In this document: positions 20,433-29,826 of the stretch, piece by piece | Numbering within the stretch: position 1 is the stretch's first letter | Layout: every line of letters starts with the position of its first letter | Source of the DNA: Ectothiorhodospira magna | GTDB taxonomy: Bacteria > Pseudomonadota > Gammaproteobacteria > Ectothiorhodospirales > Ectothiorhodospiraceae | Length of the DNA stretch: 64,000 nucleotides | Reading direction: 5' to 3' | Assembly (NCBI RefSeq): GCF_900110965.1 | Contig: NZ_FOFO01000005.1 | Span: forward strand, 1 to 64,000 | Notes under the pieces: generated by a model | Databases searched by the model: none | What the model was told of the DNA's origin: nothing | What the model saw: the letters and a program-made list of their open reading frames with translations, nothing else | Position numbers and translations under genes: made by a program

Positions 20433-21196
20433 GATTTCATGTGCGCCGTCAGGCATTCCACTGACTTGGACCTTAAGCCGGATCGGACCAGCATGAACAG
20501 ATCCGTGGGCATGATTTCCCAGTCCGCCAGTATCCGGGCCAGTCTGCCTCGCATGATCCCGTGCCTGGGACATTCAGCAACCCAGGCCGGCAACATCCCG
20601 ACGCCATATCCCCGTGCAATGCCATCGGCCAGGGTCTGCAGGGAATTAACCCGCAACCGGGCATGGGGATTGATGTACCGGGAATGCCCGGAATCCCTGT
20701 GGCGCAGATGGATGGCTTCCGATTCACCGGTCAGCTCTATCCAGGCGCAACGCTCTATCTGATCCGGATCCTCAAGGTGACAGCAGCATGCATCCGGGTC
20801 GCTGGCGGCGTAGAGACGACGCTGCCAGCGACCCAGAGGCTGACAGGCCAACCCATGGGCCTGAACCTGGCCGCAGGCCAGCCAGACATCCACCTCATCA
20901 AGCGGCGGTTGAGCGCCCGGTAGCAGCACCCTGGCTTCCAGGGAATATTCCGGATAACGGGCCAGGAAATCGTTCATCACCCAGATCGCCCATCCCCAGG
21001 CCATTTCATGGCTGATCCAGACACACAGATTGCGGCGCCTGTCACTGGACAGGGATTGCGCCGCCTCGCGTGCCTCCTCGGACAGCGAAAGAATTCTTTC
21101 CCCATAGTCCGCATAGCACTGACCCACCTCGGAAAGGCTCAGCCGGCCCCCTGACTGGCGGGTGAGCCGCAACCCCAGATCCTGTTCCAGCATCAT
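20405..21196 (-). pseudogene. LysR-family regulator, 5'-truncated
   Basis: 263 codons that read as the end of the LysR DNA-binding domain (LEQDLGLRLTRQSGGRLSLSEVGQ), the linker helix and the full effector-binding domain (GYGVGMLPAWVAE). The first 30 or so residues, with most of the helix-turn-helix, are missing: homology stops at about 21196, where TonB-receptor sequence begins on the other strand. Even if translated it could not bind DNA. The stop overlaps the MscS remnant tail to tail. Confidence 0.8.
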
Positions 21197-21199
21197 GGT

Positions 21200-22846
21200 G
21201 GTATCGGCTCACTGGATCCCGATCTGCTGAAACGGGTGGAAGTGCTGGCCGGCCCGGGGGCTGACCGGGGGGCCGGAGCGCTGGGAGGGGCAATACGATT
21301 CGAGACCGTCGATGCGCAGGATCTGCTGTCCCCTGATCAGCAGTCAGGTGCAATGATAAGGGCAGGCTATTACACCGCTGACCGCTCCGATCACGGTGCC
21401 GCAACCGCATATACCCGGCTGGGCAGTCACAGTGGATTGATGGCTCATATCAAGGGCGTCAATCGCGAAGATTATGAAACTGGCGGAGGCGACAGGGTAC
21501 ACGGCTCCGCGGGGCGGGATCGCCATTACTTTATCAAGTTCAGCCTTCTGGAAAATGAAGGTCATTCACTCCGGCTAAGTGCTGAAAGAAGCCGAAACAG
21601 TGGGCTCTATCGCTGGGGAGCGGGTGATACCGCATATAACCCGGACGCACCACTTGAGTATCAAGTCAACGACAGGGATGCCTACGTAGTTAACTATCGA
21701 TATCACGCACCGTACACACCTCTGATTAATCTATCATTGAATTTTTTCAATAATGAAAACGCCTTGAACAATCAGACTAGAAACAATGAAACCACCAGTA
21801 CCGGAAAAGGTTTTGAACTGAGAAACAATGCCGTTATCGACTGGATTTCAAGCACACACAATCTGGTAACAGGCATCGACTATTACACGGAAGATGGAAA
21901 GATCTACAACAATGGCGAACGCCAGGGACACAGAAACAACCTGAACAACCTGGGCTTGTTCATTCAGGACCATGTCTATATCGGCAGACTGACACTCTCC
22001 GGCGGAGCAAGGTTTGACCGTTATGAAACCGACTACGGCCGCATCGCAATCAGTGGCAACGAAATCTCCCCCAATGCAGGTATCGAAGTCAACATTGGCA
22101 AGGGCTGGAGTACGTTTGCCAACTACGGAGAAGCGGTGCGCAGTACCGGCGTCATACCCATCGGCTGGCTGGCATCAGCCGTGGACACACCCACATTCAA
22201 TGCACAAGCCGGCAAACGCAGTTTCGGTCGAAGTTTCAGACCGGAAAGCTCACAGCAGAAGGAAGCCGGCTTTCGCTATCAGGCACGGGGCCTGATTCAC
22301 GATGCCGATCGTTTCGATGCCTCCCTGACCTATTTTCATAATGACATTGACAATCTGATCGTTCAGATAGGTGGTAGCCGCGGCCAGCCAGTCACGGGTT
22401 TTTATAACGATGACCGGGTCACCAGCAAGGGGTGGGAAGCCAGGACCTCCTGGCAGAGCGGTCGTTATCAGACAACCCTTTCATACCTGCATGCCAAAAC
22501 GGTGGATCAGAACGGTGACCGGATCACAACCATTCGGCGCGTGGGTAGCAATACCGGCGATCGACTGGTCTGGGATCATGTCTGGCGAATCGACAAAAAT
22601 ATGACCATGGGGTACACCCTCGTCGCCCAGGCAGGACTGGAAGACGGTGAGATTGACCGTTCCGGCCATACACTCCATCACGTACAGGCCCAATGGCAGC
22701 CTGTAAGCATACCTGCATTATCACTATCGCTGGCAGTGAGAAACCTGTTTGATCGCAGCTATAGCGAACAGACCACCATCGGGGATGACGGCGCCACGCT
22801 GGAACCGGGGCGAGACATCAGAATGATGGCCCGTTATCAGTTCTGA
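21200..22846 (+). pseudogene. TonB-dependent receptor, 5'-truncated (barrel and end of plug only)
   Basis: Homology starts at about 21200 inside the plug domain (GIGSLDPDLLKRVEVLAGPG, then GAGALGGAI). It runs through the whole 22-strand barrel to a typical C-terminus ending in aromatic ARYQF. The signal peptide, TonB box and most of the plug are absent, so export is not possible as it stands. The first ATG/GTG in frame is at 21236. Base composition is visibly more AT-rich than the flanking genes, which suggests transfer. It was probably once transcribed divergently from the truncated LysR gene. Downstream lies an exported tetrapyrrole-methylase-like gene, so the substrate may have been a tetrapyrrole or metal complex. 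Confidence 0.82.
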
Positions 22847-22912
22847 CATTCACTCCTTCAGGGATGTACTGAATCTTTAATTCCTGCTCAGCAGGATTCC
22901 AATGATCAGTCA

Positions 22913-22958
22913 CAAGCCCGTGCCTCCCGCTTTCAAGGGGGGGCACGGCCGGGGCTTG
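22913..22958 (+). terminator. Candidate terminator hairpin after the TonB receptor remnant
   Basis: CAAGCCCGTGCC pairs in two blocks with GGCACG and GGGCTTG, leaving a 4-base bulge. A smaller TCCTGC/GCAGGA hairpin lies at 22882-22896. No clean U-run follows directly, so termination is only a suggestion. Confidence 0.35.
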
Positions 22959-23023
22959 CCCCGTAGTTTCCATTCTTTGGTGCTTTCTTAATCAATCACG
23001 CTCACAACAGGTGGGATTCATCC

Positions 23024-23839
23024 ATGCTTATTTTCAACCTCCCATGCAGAAACCGGCTTTTTGGTGCATCCATCCTTCTGATGATGCTTTGTTCACCCCT
23101 GTCTCTCCAGGCACAGACACAGAAAACCGGTGGCGGACTCTTTCTGGTCAGCACAGGTACCGGAGATATCGGGCACATGACACAACGGGCCGTGGAAATC
23201 ATCCAGGGCGCAGATATCATCTTCACCATGCGGCAACCACGGGAAAAATTTGAACATCTGCTCGATGGCAAGGAGATTCACGACGCCGGACACGGCCTGT
23301 TCCAGAGCCTGGCCAGGAGAGATCTGAGTGACGCGGATGCGGATGTCATGGAAAACAATGTTCGGGCCATCATTCGTGACGCCATCGCACAAGGCAAACG
23401 TGTCGTGATTCTGGATAACGGCGATCCCACCCTCTATGGCCCCCATATGGGATACGTTAAGGAATTTCATGACCTGTCGCCGGTCATCATTCCGGGCATG
23501 TCCAGCTTCAATGCCGCCAACGCCGCCATGGGACGGAGCGTCATCGGATCCGGGCGGCACGCCTCCATCACCATCACCAGCGCGCGGACTGAAGTGGAAA
23601 ACCTGCGCAAACTGGCCGATGCCGGGTCAACCCTGGTGATCTTCATGAATCGGAATCTGGACGAATTCACCGACAGGCTCCAGCCCCATTTTGCCCCGGA
23701 TACCGCCATCTCCATCGTGACTCACGCAGGCGATTCCGGACGTGAACAGGTGACCCATGGCACTTTGAGCAACATCGTCGAGAAGGCGGCAGACCGGATC
23801 CATGGCCCACACATCATCTACATCTGGAGCAGCCTCTGA
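23024..23839 (+). CDS. Tetrapyrrole (corrin/porphyrin) methylase-family protein with signal peptide
   Basis: 271 aa. The N-terminus is a Sec signal peptide (basic start, hydrophobic LFGASILLMMLC, cleavage near LQAQ). The rest follows the tetrapyrrole methylase fold: FLVSTGTGDIGHMTQRAVE, then NGDPTLYGPH (the GDP-x-x-Y-G element) and IIPGMSSFNAANAAMG (the PG-x-SS element). Such enzymes normally use SAM in the cytoplasm, so export is odd and suggests a binding role or another cofactor. An AGGTGGG ribosome site supports the ATG. It follows a TonB receptor remnant and overlaps the APC permease start (TGATG). Confidence 0.8.
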   Translation: MLIFNLPCRNRLFGASILLMMLCSPLSLQAQTQKTGGGLFLVSTGTGDIGHMTQRAVEIIQGADIIFTMRQPREKFEHLLDGKEIHDAGHGLFQSLARRDLSDADADVMENNVRAIIRDAIAQGKRVVILDNGDPTLYGPHMGYVKEFHDLSPVIIPGMSSFNAANAAMGRSVIGSGRHASITITSARTEVENLRKLADAGSTLVIFMNRNLDEFTDRLQPHFAPDTAISIVTHAGDSGREQVTHGTLSNIVEKAADRIHGPHIIYIWSSL

Positions 23840-25233
23840 TGTCGGATGGCCACGGCTCCAGGGATGGTCTCGGGCGTGAGATCGGACTCACCACCGCAAC
23901 TGTCATTGTCATCGCCAACATGATAGGCAGCGGCATTTTCACCACGTCCGGCTTCATGATGGGAGAGTTGGGTCATCCCGGCATCGTCATGGCATGCTGG
24001 GTCCTCGGCGGGCTGTTTGCCCTGACCGGGGCGCTTTGCTACGGAGAACTGGGGGCCATGATCCCCCGGGCCGGGGGGGAGTACGCCTATTTGCGGGAAG
24101 CCTTCGGGCCATTACCTGCATTCCTGTCAGGCTGGATATCCCTGATCGTGGGGTTCTCCGCCCCCATTGCGGCCGCGGCCATCGCCTTCTCCGTCTATTT
24201 TCTGGGAGGGGAAGCCATGAAGCCCTGGCTGACCCTGGACATCGGTCATCATACCCTGGTGACCTTCTCCACCGCTTCAGTCGTGGCGTGCAGCGTTATC
24301 CTGGTGCTGTCCCTGATCCACCTGCATAGCCTGAAGCTGGGAGCCGGCACCCAGAACCTGCTCACCGCCCTGAAAATTCTGTTTGTGACCACCTTCATCA
24401 TTGGAGGACTGGCCTTCGGTGCGGGCAATACAGACCATTTTTCGCAAACGATCGCGGATTTCCAGTTGACCGGAGAAGGTCTGGCCGTCTCTCTGGTATT
24501 CGTCCTGTTCGCGTACAGTGGCTGGAATGCTGCCGCCTACCTGGGCGGCGAGATCAGGAATCCGGGGCGTAACCTGCCCCTGTCCCTGGCAATCGGCACC
24601 CTGCTGGTCAGTGGTCTGTATCTGCTGATCAATATCGTCTATATCTACGCGCTGCCACCGGAGCACATGAGCGGCGTGCTGGATATCGGGAATGCCGCGG
24701 CTACCGCGCTCTTTGGCGATGAAATCGGCACACTGTTCAGCCTGGGCATCGCACTGGGACTGCTGTCCGTCATCAGCGCCATGATCATGGCAGGTCCCAG
24801 GGTCTATTTCGCCATGGCGCGGGATGGTGTCTTTTTCAGGCAATGCGGCGAGGTCCACCGAACACACCGCACTCCCGCATGGGCCATTGCCTTTCAGGGC
24901 ATCCTGGCCACCATCATCATCTTGACGACCAGTTACGATGCCCTGCTCATTTACATCGGCTTTACCCTGTCCATCTCATCCAGCGGGGCGGTACTCGGCC
25001 TGATGTATCTTCGGCACAAGCAGCCACAACGCCAGCGGGCCTACAGAACCCTGGCCTACCCTTGGACACCGCTGATCTTCATCGCCGGTAACGGCTGGAT
25101 CATCGGATACGTTCTCTACAGCAGGCCAAGCGTGGCCCTGTACGGGCTGCTCACCATCATGGCCGGTATCCTGCTGTACTACCTGTTTGCCGGCCGCACC
25201 GTGAAATCGGACATGGATACGGAAACCTCATGA
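23839..25233 (+). CDS. APC-superfamily amino acid permease
   Basis: 464 aa inner-membrane transporter with about 12 hydrophobic segments. The first carries the unwound-helix motif ANMIGSGIF that binds substrate backbone in APC carriers, and CYGELGAMIPRAGGEYAYL follows. ATG overlaps the upstream stop (TGATG), so it is coupled to the exported methylase-like gene. Its stop overlaps the convergent PfkB kinase stop by 6 bp. Whether the substrate is an amino acid or an amine cannot be read from sequence. Confidence 0.9.
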   Translation: MSDGHGSRDGLGREIGLTTATVIVIANMIGSGIFTTSGFMMGELGHPGIVMACWVLGGLFALTGALCYGELGAMIPRAGGEYAYLREAFGPLPAFLSGWISLIVGFSAPIAAAAIAFSVYFLGGEAMKPWLTLDIGHHTLVTFSTASVVACSVILVLSLIHLHSLKLGAGTQNLLTALKILFVTTFIIGGLAFGAGNTDHFSQTIADFQLTGEGLAVSLVFVLFAYSGWNAAAYLGGEIRNPGRNLPLSLAIGTLLVSGLYLLINIVYIYALPPEHMSGVLDIGNAAATALFGDEIGTLFSLGIALGLLSVISAMIMAGPRVYFAMARDGVFFRQCGEVHRTHRTPAWAIAFQGILATIIILTTSYDALLIYIGFTLSISSSGAVLGLMYLRHKQPQRQRAYRTLAYPWTPLIFIAGNGWIIGYVLYSRPSVALYGLLTIMAGILLYYLFAGRTVKSDMDTETS

Positions 25234-26133
25234 GGCCTTCCACGGATTGACGCTTCCCTGATAAAACCCCCGATCCTCCGTGGTGGCCCCGTGCAGGGTA
25301 CAGACCCTGGCGGCAAAATCCGCCGCACGGGTCAGGATGGTTTCCCAGTTCCAGCCCTGCAGGATGCCGGTCAGGGTGACGGCACTGAAGGCGTCTCCGG
25401 CCCCCACGGTGTCCACCAGCCCCGTCACCGGCGGGGCTGGTCGCTGGTGAAGCTCACCCTCGCGGGTGAGCACCATCGCCCCCTCCGACGCCCGGGTGAC
25501 GATCACCGCCGACAACCCGTACCGTTCCAGGGTAAGACGGGCCTGCACCAGCAGATCCGGCTCATCGGGTGCCGGGGACAGTGCCGTCAGTTCATCCTGG
25601 TTGAGCTTGACCCAGTGGGCATGGGCCATCCACCCCTGCACGGTGTCACGATCCCACCATGGGGCGCGCAGGTTCACGTCCATGAACACCGGAGCCGACA
25701 ACTGCTCCCGCAGTGCTTCCAGGGTCCGCCGGGAAACAGGATCGCGCAGGGCCAGACTGCCGTGGTAGAGCACTCCGGCCTCCACGGGGGCTGCCGCCAG
25801 GGCCGGGGCCGTGTCGATGTGGTCATAGGCTTGATCAGGGAGGATATCGTAGCGGGGTTCGCCGTCCTTGAGGACCACTTTCACCTGACCGGTGGTACGA
25901 CCGGTGGCCGTTTGCAGCCCTTCCTGACGCATGCCCCAATGATTCAGGGCCTGTATGACGCGGCGACCCAACTCATCATCCCCTACGGCACCGACAAACA
26001 CCGGATCAATTCCCAGTCCCTTGAGATTCCAGGCCACATTGAAGGGGGCACCCCCCAGGATGGAATGATCCTCAAAGGCATCGAACAAGACTTCGCCAAA
26101 AATCACGGGTTGATTCTGGGATGTACGGGTCAC
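25228..26133 (-). CDS. PfkB-family carbohydrate kinase, probable fructokinase
   Basis: 301 aa. The N-terminal GEVLFDAFEDHSILGGAPFNVAWNL is the fructokinase-like sugar-binding lid and GG signature, and VDTVGAGDAFSAV near 240-252 is the PfkB signature 2 with the catalytic aspartate. It phosphorylates a sugar with ATP. Fructose is the likely substrate, and sucrose synthase at 12-14 kb would release it. Single gene, convergent with the permease. Confidence 0.87.
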   Translation of the reverse strand: MTRTSQNQPVIFGEVLFDAFEDHSILGGAPFNVAWNLKGLGIDPVFVGAVGDDELGRRVIQALNHWGMRQEGLQTATGRTTGQVKVVLKDGEPRYDILPDQAYDHIDTAPALAAAPVEAGVLYHGSLALRDPVSRRTLEALREQLSAPVFMDVNLRAPWWDRDTVQGWMAHAHWVKLNQDELTALSPAPDEPDLLVQARLTLERYGLSAVIVTRASEGAMVLTREGELHQRPAPPVTGLVDTVGAGDAFSAVTLTGILQGWNWETILTRAADFAARVCTLHGATTEDRGFYQGSVNPWKAS

Positions 26134-26231
26134 AGGCGCCCTCCCTCCGTCGGTGCGTGGCCTTTCAGCTTAGGCGGGGGCATGGTCAGGTGCAACCCAG
26201 GGCGTATCTTGCCCAGGATGATTGTCAGGCG

Positions 26232-26891
26232 CTATGCCGACGGAGCAATCTGCGCCAGATCAGGACAGTCCACACCCGTGCCCCCCAGTCCGCAGTAGCC
26301 ACCAGGATGCTTTGCCAGATACTGCTGATGATCGGCTTCTGCAAAATAAAAATGGGGCGCCGGCAGAATTTCGGTGGTGATGGTGCCCAGATTCCGGGCC
26401 TTGAGGGCCGCCTGAAATACAGCACAAGACTGTGTTGCCCAGGTTGCCTGCGCCTCTCCGTGGACGTAGATGCCCGAGCGGTACTGGGTACCTATATCGT
26501 TACCCTGACCCATCCCCTGGGTGGGATCATGGGACTCCCAGAATACCTTGAGCAGATCGATATAACGAATCACGGCAGGATCAAAAACCACCTGAACCAC
26601 TTCATTGTGGCCGGTCATGCCAGTGCAGACTTCCCGATAGGTGGGGTTAGGAGTCAATCCAGCGGCATAGCCTACCGCAGTGGTATGAACGCCTGCCAGG
26701 GTCCAGAATCGACGCTCGGCACCCCAAAAACACCCCATACCGAACAGGGCCGTCTCCACGTGTTCGGGAAAGGGGGGCTTGAGTGGCGTGTTCAGTACAT
26801 AATGACGCTCAGGTACTGGCATGGCTTCCGAACGGCCCGGCAGGGCCTGATCCGGGGTGGGCATGGCAGTCTTGCGCAGAAAAGAGAACAT
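26232..26891 (-). CDS. msrA: Peptide methionine-S-sulfoxide reductase
   Basis: 219 aa. Repairs the S epimer of methionine sulfoxide in proteins using thioredoxin. The catalytic Cys54 lies in GMGCFWG, followed by the conserved [15 protein letters not shown] block and YRSGIYVH. Recycling cysteines occur near the C-terminus ([12 protein letters not shown]). No signal peptide, so cytoplasmic. An N-terminal extension of about 40 residues precedes the domain. Confidence 0.95.
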   Translation of the reverse strand: MFSFLRKTAMPTPDQALPGRSEAMPVPERHYVLNTPLKPPFPEHVETALFGMGCFWGAERRFWTLAGVHTTAVGYAAGLTPNPTYREVCTGMTGHNEVVQVVFDPAVIRYIDLLKVFWESHDPTQGMGQGNDIGTQYRSGIYVHGEAQATWATQSCAVFQAALKARNLGTITTEILPAPHFYFAEADHQQYLAKHPGGYCGLGGTGVDCPDLAQIAPSA

Positions 26892-26940
26892 GACGGTCTG
26901 CTCGGCATGGGTTCCGTACCATCATAGTTGATATTTTTAG

Positions 26941-27435
26941 TCAGGAAAATGATTCTTCAGCCAGATCTGGCCGGGGGGCCAAAGTCAGAGCACTGGTATC
27001 TATCGGCGGCGGTGGTATCTGGCGCGGTTCCACAAGCACCACCCCTGGGGGGTCCAGGGTCAGGCCCGATAGATCCACCTGCAGATCGGGAGGCGGTGGC
27101 CGGTCACTCAGACGGCTACCCAGGGGGGCCAGGCCCAGGCCCGATGCTTGTTCCGTTCCGGGAGCGGCATCCGCCCTGTTGCCTGAAGCCTGGGGAAGGT
27201 CTGGTGTGTCCACTACCATTTTGGCGGCAACACCGGCTTGCTGCAGTCGCGCCAGATACCGCTGAGCGGTGGCTTGATCCATACCCTTTTTCACCACCAC
27301 CGGCTTGCCTGCCAGCATCCCCTCCACCCGCGCCTCCGGCACCTGAAACAACGCCGCCAGAGCCGCCAGGGCCGTGGCCCTGTCAACACCGTCCAGTGGC
27401 ACACCGGACATGACCACCCAATAGGTATTATCCAT
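26941..27435 (-). CDS. Hypothetical protein with small N-terminal fold and proline-rich tail
   Basis: 164 aa from the ATG at 27435 (upstream codons run through the tandem repeat and are unlikely to be coding). Residues 1-75 form a compact domain (YWVVMSGVP, then KPVVVKKGMDQATAQRYLARLQQAGV), a pattern seen at the start of assorted proteobacterial proteins and thought to be a small alpha/beta module. The rest is low complexity and proline-rich with repeated LTLDPP/LTLAPRP-like segments. I do not recognise a function. Confidence 0.6.
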   Translation of the reverse strand: MDNTYWVVMSGVPLDGVDRATALAALAALFQVPEARVEGMLAGKPVVVKKGMDQATAQRYLARLQQAGVAAKMVVDTPDLPQASGNRADAAPGTEQASGLGLAPLGSRLSDRPPPPDLQVDLSGLTLDPPGVVLVEPRQIPPPPIDTSALTLAPRPDLAEESFS

Positions 27436-27472
27436 CGTCTGGTACCTGCTATCCGTTGTTGCTGTTTCCGAT

Positions 27473-27524
27473 CCCCATGGGGCCGGCTCCCGCCAGGACC
27501 CCATGGGGCCGGCTCCCGCCAGGA
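27473..27524. repeat. Perfect 26-bp tandem duplication
   Basis: Two directly adjacent identical copies, 27473-27498 and 27499-27524, each starting with the palindrome CCCCATGGGG followed by CCGGCTCCCGCCAGGA. They lie in the gap between the TRAP permease 3' end and the hypothetical gene start. They may affect the 5' leader of the hypothetical gene. Confidence 0.85.
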
Positions 27525-27547
27525 GAACCGGCCAACCGAAGATGGAC

Positions 27548-29716
27548 TCAGGTATCGCTCGTCACAGGGTCAGGTTGGGGTTTGCCTCGGGTCACTTTTC
27601 GTTGCCACAGGAACAGGACCACCGCCAGACCCAGACCCACCAGATCGGTGATCAGATCCCCGGAGATGGCCATCAGCGCACCGACAAACAGCAATACGCG
27701 GACGACCCGTCCCGCCAGACCAAAGAACCAGCCCTGAGCCGCCGCCGCCAGCATGAAGACGCCGATCATGGCAGTGGCAAAGCTCTGGGCGATCTCGGTC
27801 CACTCACCTTCCATCAGCAGGGCCGGGTGATAGAAGAAGATGAATGGCACGATGAATGCCGCCAGACCGATCTTGAAGGCGGTCACCGAGGTGCGCATGG
27901 GTTCAGACCCGGCAATCGCCGCCCCCGCATAGGCCGCCAGGGCCACCGGCGGGGTGATGGCGGAGATCACCGCAAAGTAGAACACGAAGAAATGGGCCAC
28001 CAGCGGGGCCACGCCCATCTGGATCAGACCCGGCGCCACTACCGAGGCCGCCACCGCATAGGCCGCCGTGGTGGGCATGCCCATGCCCAGCAGCACGGAG
28101 ATGCACATGGCAAACAGCAGGGCCAACAGCTGGCTGTTCTCCGCCACGCCCAGCAGCAGGGAGGAGAAGCGCAGACCCACCCCGGTCAGGCCGATCACAC
28201 CCACGATGATCCCGGCACAGGCACAGACGGCGATCAGCTGGATGGACATGCGTGCCGCCAGCTCCAGGGCGCGAGCAGACCCGAACAGCCCGAGACGGAA
28301 CGGCGTCAGCCAGCTCACCACCACGGCACTCATCAGGGCCACCGTACCGGCGCGAATGACCGAGTACCCCATGAACAGGGCGCCGATGAGGATGATGATG
28401 GGGGCGAACAGATAGACCTGACGCAGCAGCTTGCCGATCTGGGGCAGCTCCTTGGAGGGCAGCCCCTTCATGCCGGTCTTGGCCGCCTCCATGTCCACCA
28501 TGAAGTAGACGGAGGCAAAGTACAGCAGGGCCGGGATCAAGGCGGCAATGATCAGGTCGGTATAGGGAATCCCCGTCACCTCCGCCATGATGAAGGCACC
28601 CGCCCCCATCACCGGAGGCATGATCTGGCCCCCGGTGGACGCCGCCGCCTCGATGGCGCCGGCGCTGCGGGGCTTGTACCCCACCCGCTTCATGAGGGGG
28701 ATGGTCAGGGAGCCGGTGGCCACCACGTTACCCGCGGAGGTACCGTTGATCATGCCCATCAGGCCGCTGGCAAACACCGCCACCTTGGCCGGACCGCCAC
28801 GGGCGCGCCCGGCGGCGGCAAAGGCGAAGTTGACGAAGTAGTCCCCCACCTTGGAAGCCTGCAGGAAGGCGGCAAAGGCGATGAACAGCACGATGTAGGT
28901 GGAAGACACCGCCGTGGTGGGACCGAGGATACCGTTGTCCGTGTAGATGTAGGTGATAAAGCGATCGGCATCATAGCCGCTGTGCTCCAGCACGCCCGGC
29001 AACCAGGGGCCGACGAAGCCGTAAAGAATGAAAATGCCGGCGATCACCACCAGGGCCATGCCCGCCACCCGCCGGGTCAGCTCCAGGATCAGCAGGATAC
29101 CGGCGGTGGCCACCCAGAAATCGGTTTGCTCCGGGATCACCCCCATGCGGAACTGCAGCACGTCCAGGTTGGACAACAGGTAGCCGCAGACCGAGATGCT
29201 GGCCGCCATCAGGGACCAGTCATACCAGCCGATGCGGTCGGAACGGGGCTTGAACAGCCAGGCAAAGACGATGCCCAGCACCACGCTGGCCAGTAGCGCC
29301 CAACTGAAAGTCTGGAATATCCATTCAGGCAGACTGTAGGCGTCATAGCCCAGACGTAATTTCATATACAGGGCAATGGCCATGGTGGCCAGGGCATAGA
29401 GGGCCAGCCCCACGGTCAATACCATGGGTAACAGTTCCAGCATCCATCGTCGTTTTCGCGGGTCCGTCGGTGGTACACAGGCGGCCACGATGGCAAAACC
29501 GATCACCAGGGCGCCCGCCACGTGGACGATGCGGAAAGCCCAGGTTTCCATGGGAATGACGTTGAGGACCAGGAGGTGGAAACTGGTATAGGTCAGGCCG
29601 AGGAAGAACAGCAGCACCTTTTGCCAGCGGGTGAGGTTCCGCTGTGATGACATGCCTTCTTCGGCATCGGCAAGGGACGCGGCATCAATGGGGCCCGATT
29701 TTTCGGAGCTCGTCAT
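27548..29716 (-). CDS. TRAP transporter fused permease (4TM + 12TM), TAXI type
   Basis: 722 aa inner-membrane protein combining the small DctQ-like and large DctM-like subunits, as is usual with TAXI-type binding proteins. It has about 16-18 hydrophobic segments. Conserved features include GLMGMINGTSAGNVVATGS, GGQIMPPVMGAGAFIMAE and GMGMPTTAAYAVAA. It imports organic acids or amino acids using an ion gradient. The first ATG (29716) lacks a ribosome site; an in-frame ATG at 29653 (MSSQRNLTRW) has AAGAAGG just upstream and may be the true start. It is downstream of its binding protein gene. Confidence 0.92.
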   Translation of the reverse strand: MTSSEKSGPIDAASLADAEEGMSSQRNLTRWQKVLLFFLGLTYTSFHLLVLNVIPMETWAFRIVHVAGALVIGFAIVAACVPPTDPRKRRWMLELLPMVLTVGLALYALATMAIALYMKLRLGYDAYSLPEWIFQTFSWALLASVVLGIVFAWLFKPRSDRIGWYDWSLMAASISVCGYLLSNLDVLQFRMGVIPEQTDFWVATAGILLILELTRRVAGMALVVIAGIFILYGFVGPWLPGVLEHSGYDADRFITYIYTDNGILGPTTAVSSTYIVLFIAFAAFLQASKVGDYFVNFAFAAAGRARGGPAKVAVFASGLMGMINGTSAGNVVATGSLTIPLMKRVGYKPRSAGAIEAAASTGGQIMPPVMGAGAFIMAEVTGIPYTDLIIAALIPALLYFASVYFMVDMEAAKTGMKGLPSKELPQIGKLLRQVYLFAPIIILIGALFMGYSVIRAGTVALMSAVVVSWLTPFRLGLFGSARALELAARMSIQLIAVCACAGIIVGVIGLTGVGLRFSSLLLGVAENSQLLALLFAMCISVLLGMGMPTTAAYAVAASVVAPGLIQMGVAPLVAHFFVFYFAVISAITPPVALAAYAGAAIAGSEPMRTSVTAFKIGLAAFIVPFIFFYHPALLMEGEWTEIAQSFATAMIGVFMLAAAAQGWFFGLAGRVVRVLLFVGALMAISGDLITDLVGLGLAVVLFLWQRKVTRGKPQPDPVTSDT

Positions 29717-29826
29717 GGGAGGATCTTCTGAACGTACAGCAGGTTGAATCAGCCGGTGTTCCGGACAAAATACCCTGGGCCGCGTTCAGCGCAGCCCAGG
29801 GCATCGAACCTGTCCGGGGTTCTCGA

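Noticed and set aside
22860-23020. Possible cobalamin riboswitch before the tetrapyrrole-methylase-like gene
   Set aside because: No B12-box-like GCCACTG element or matching stem arrangement could be found; only simple hairpins.
27503-29296. 597-aa plus-strand open frame rich in His and Gly
   Set aside because: Exact antisense of the TRAP permease; composition reflects reversed hydrophobic codons.
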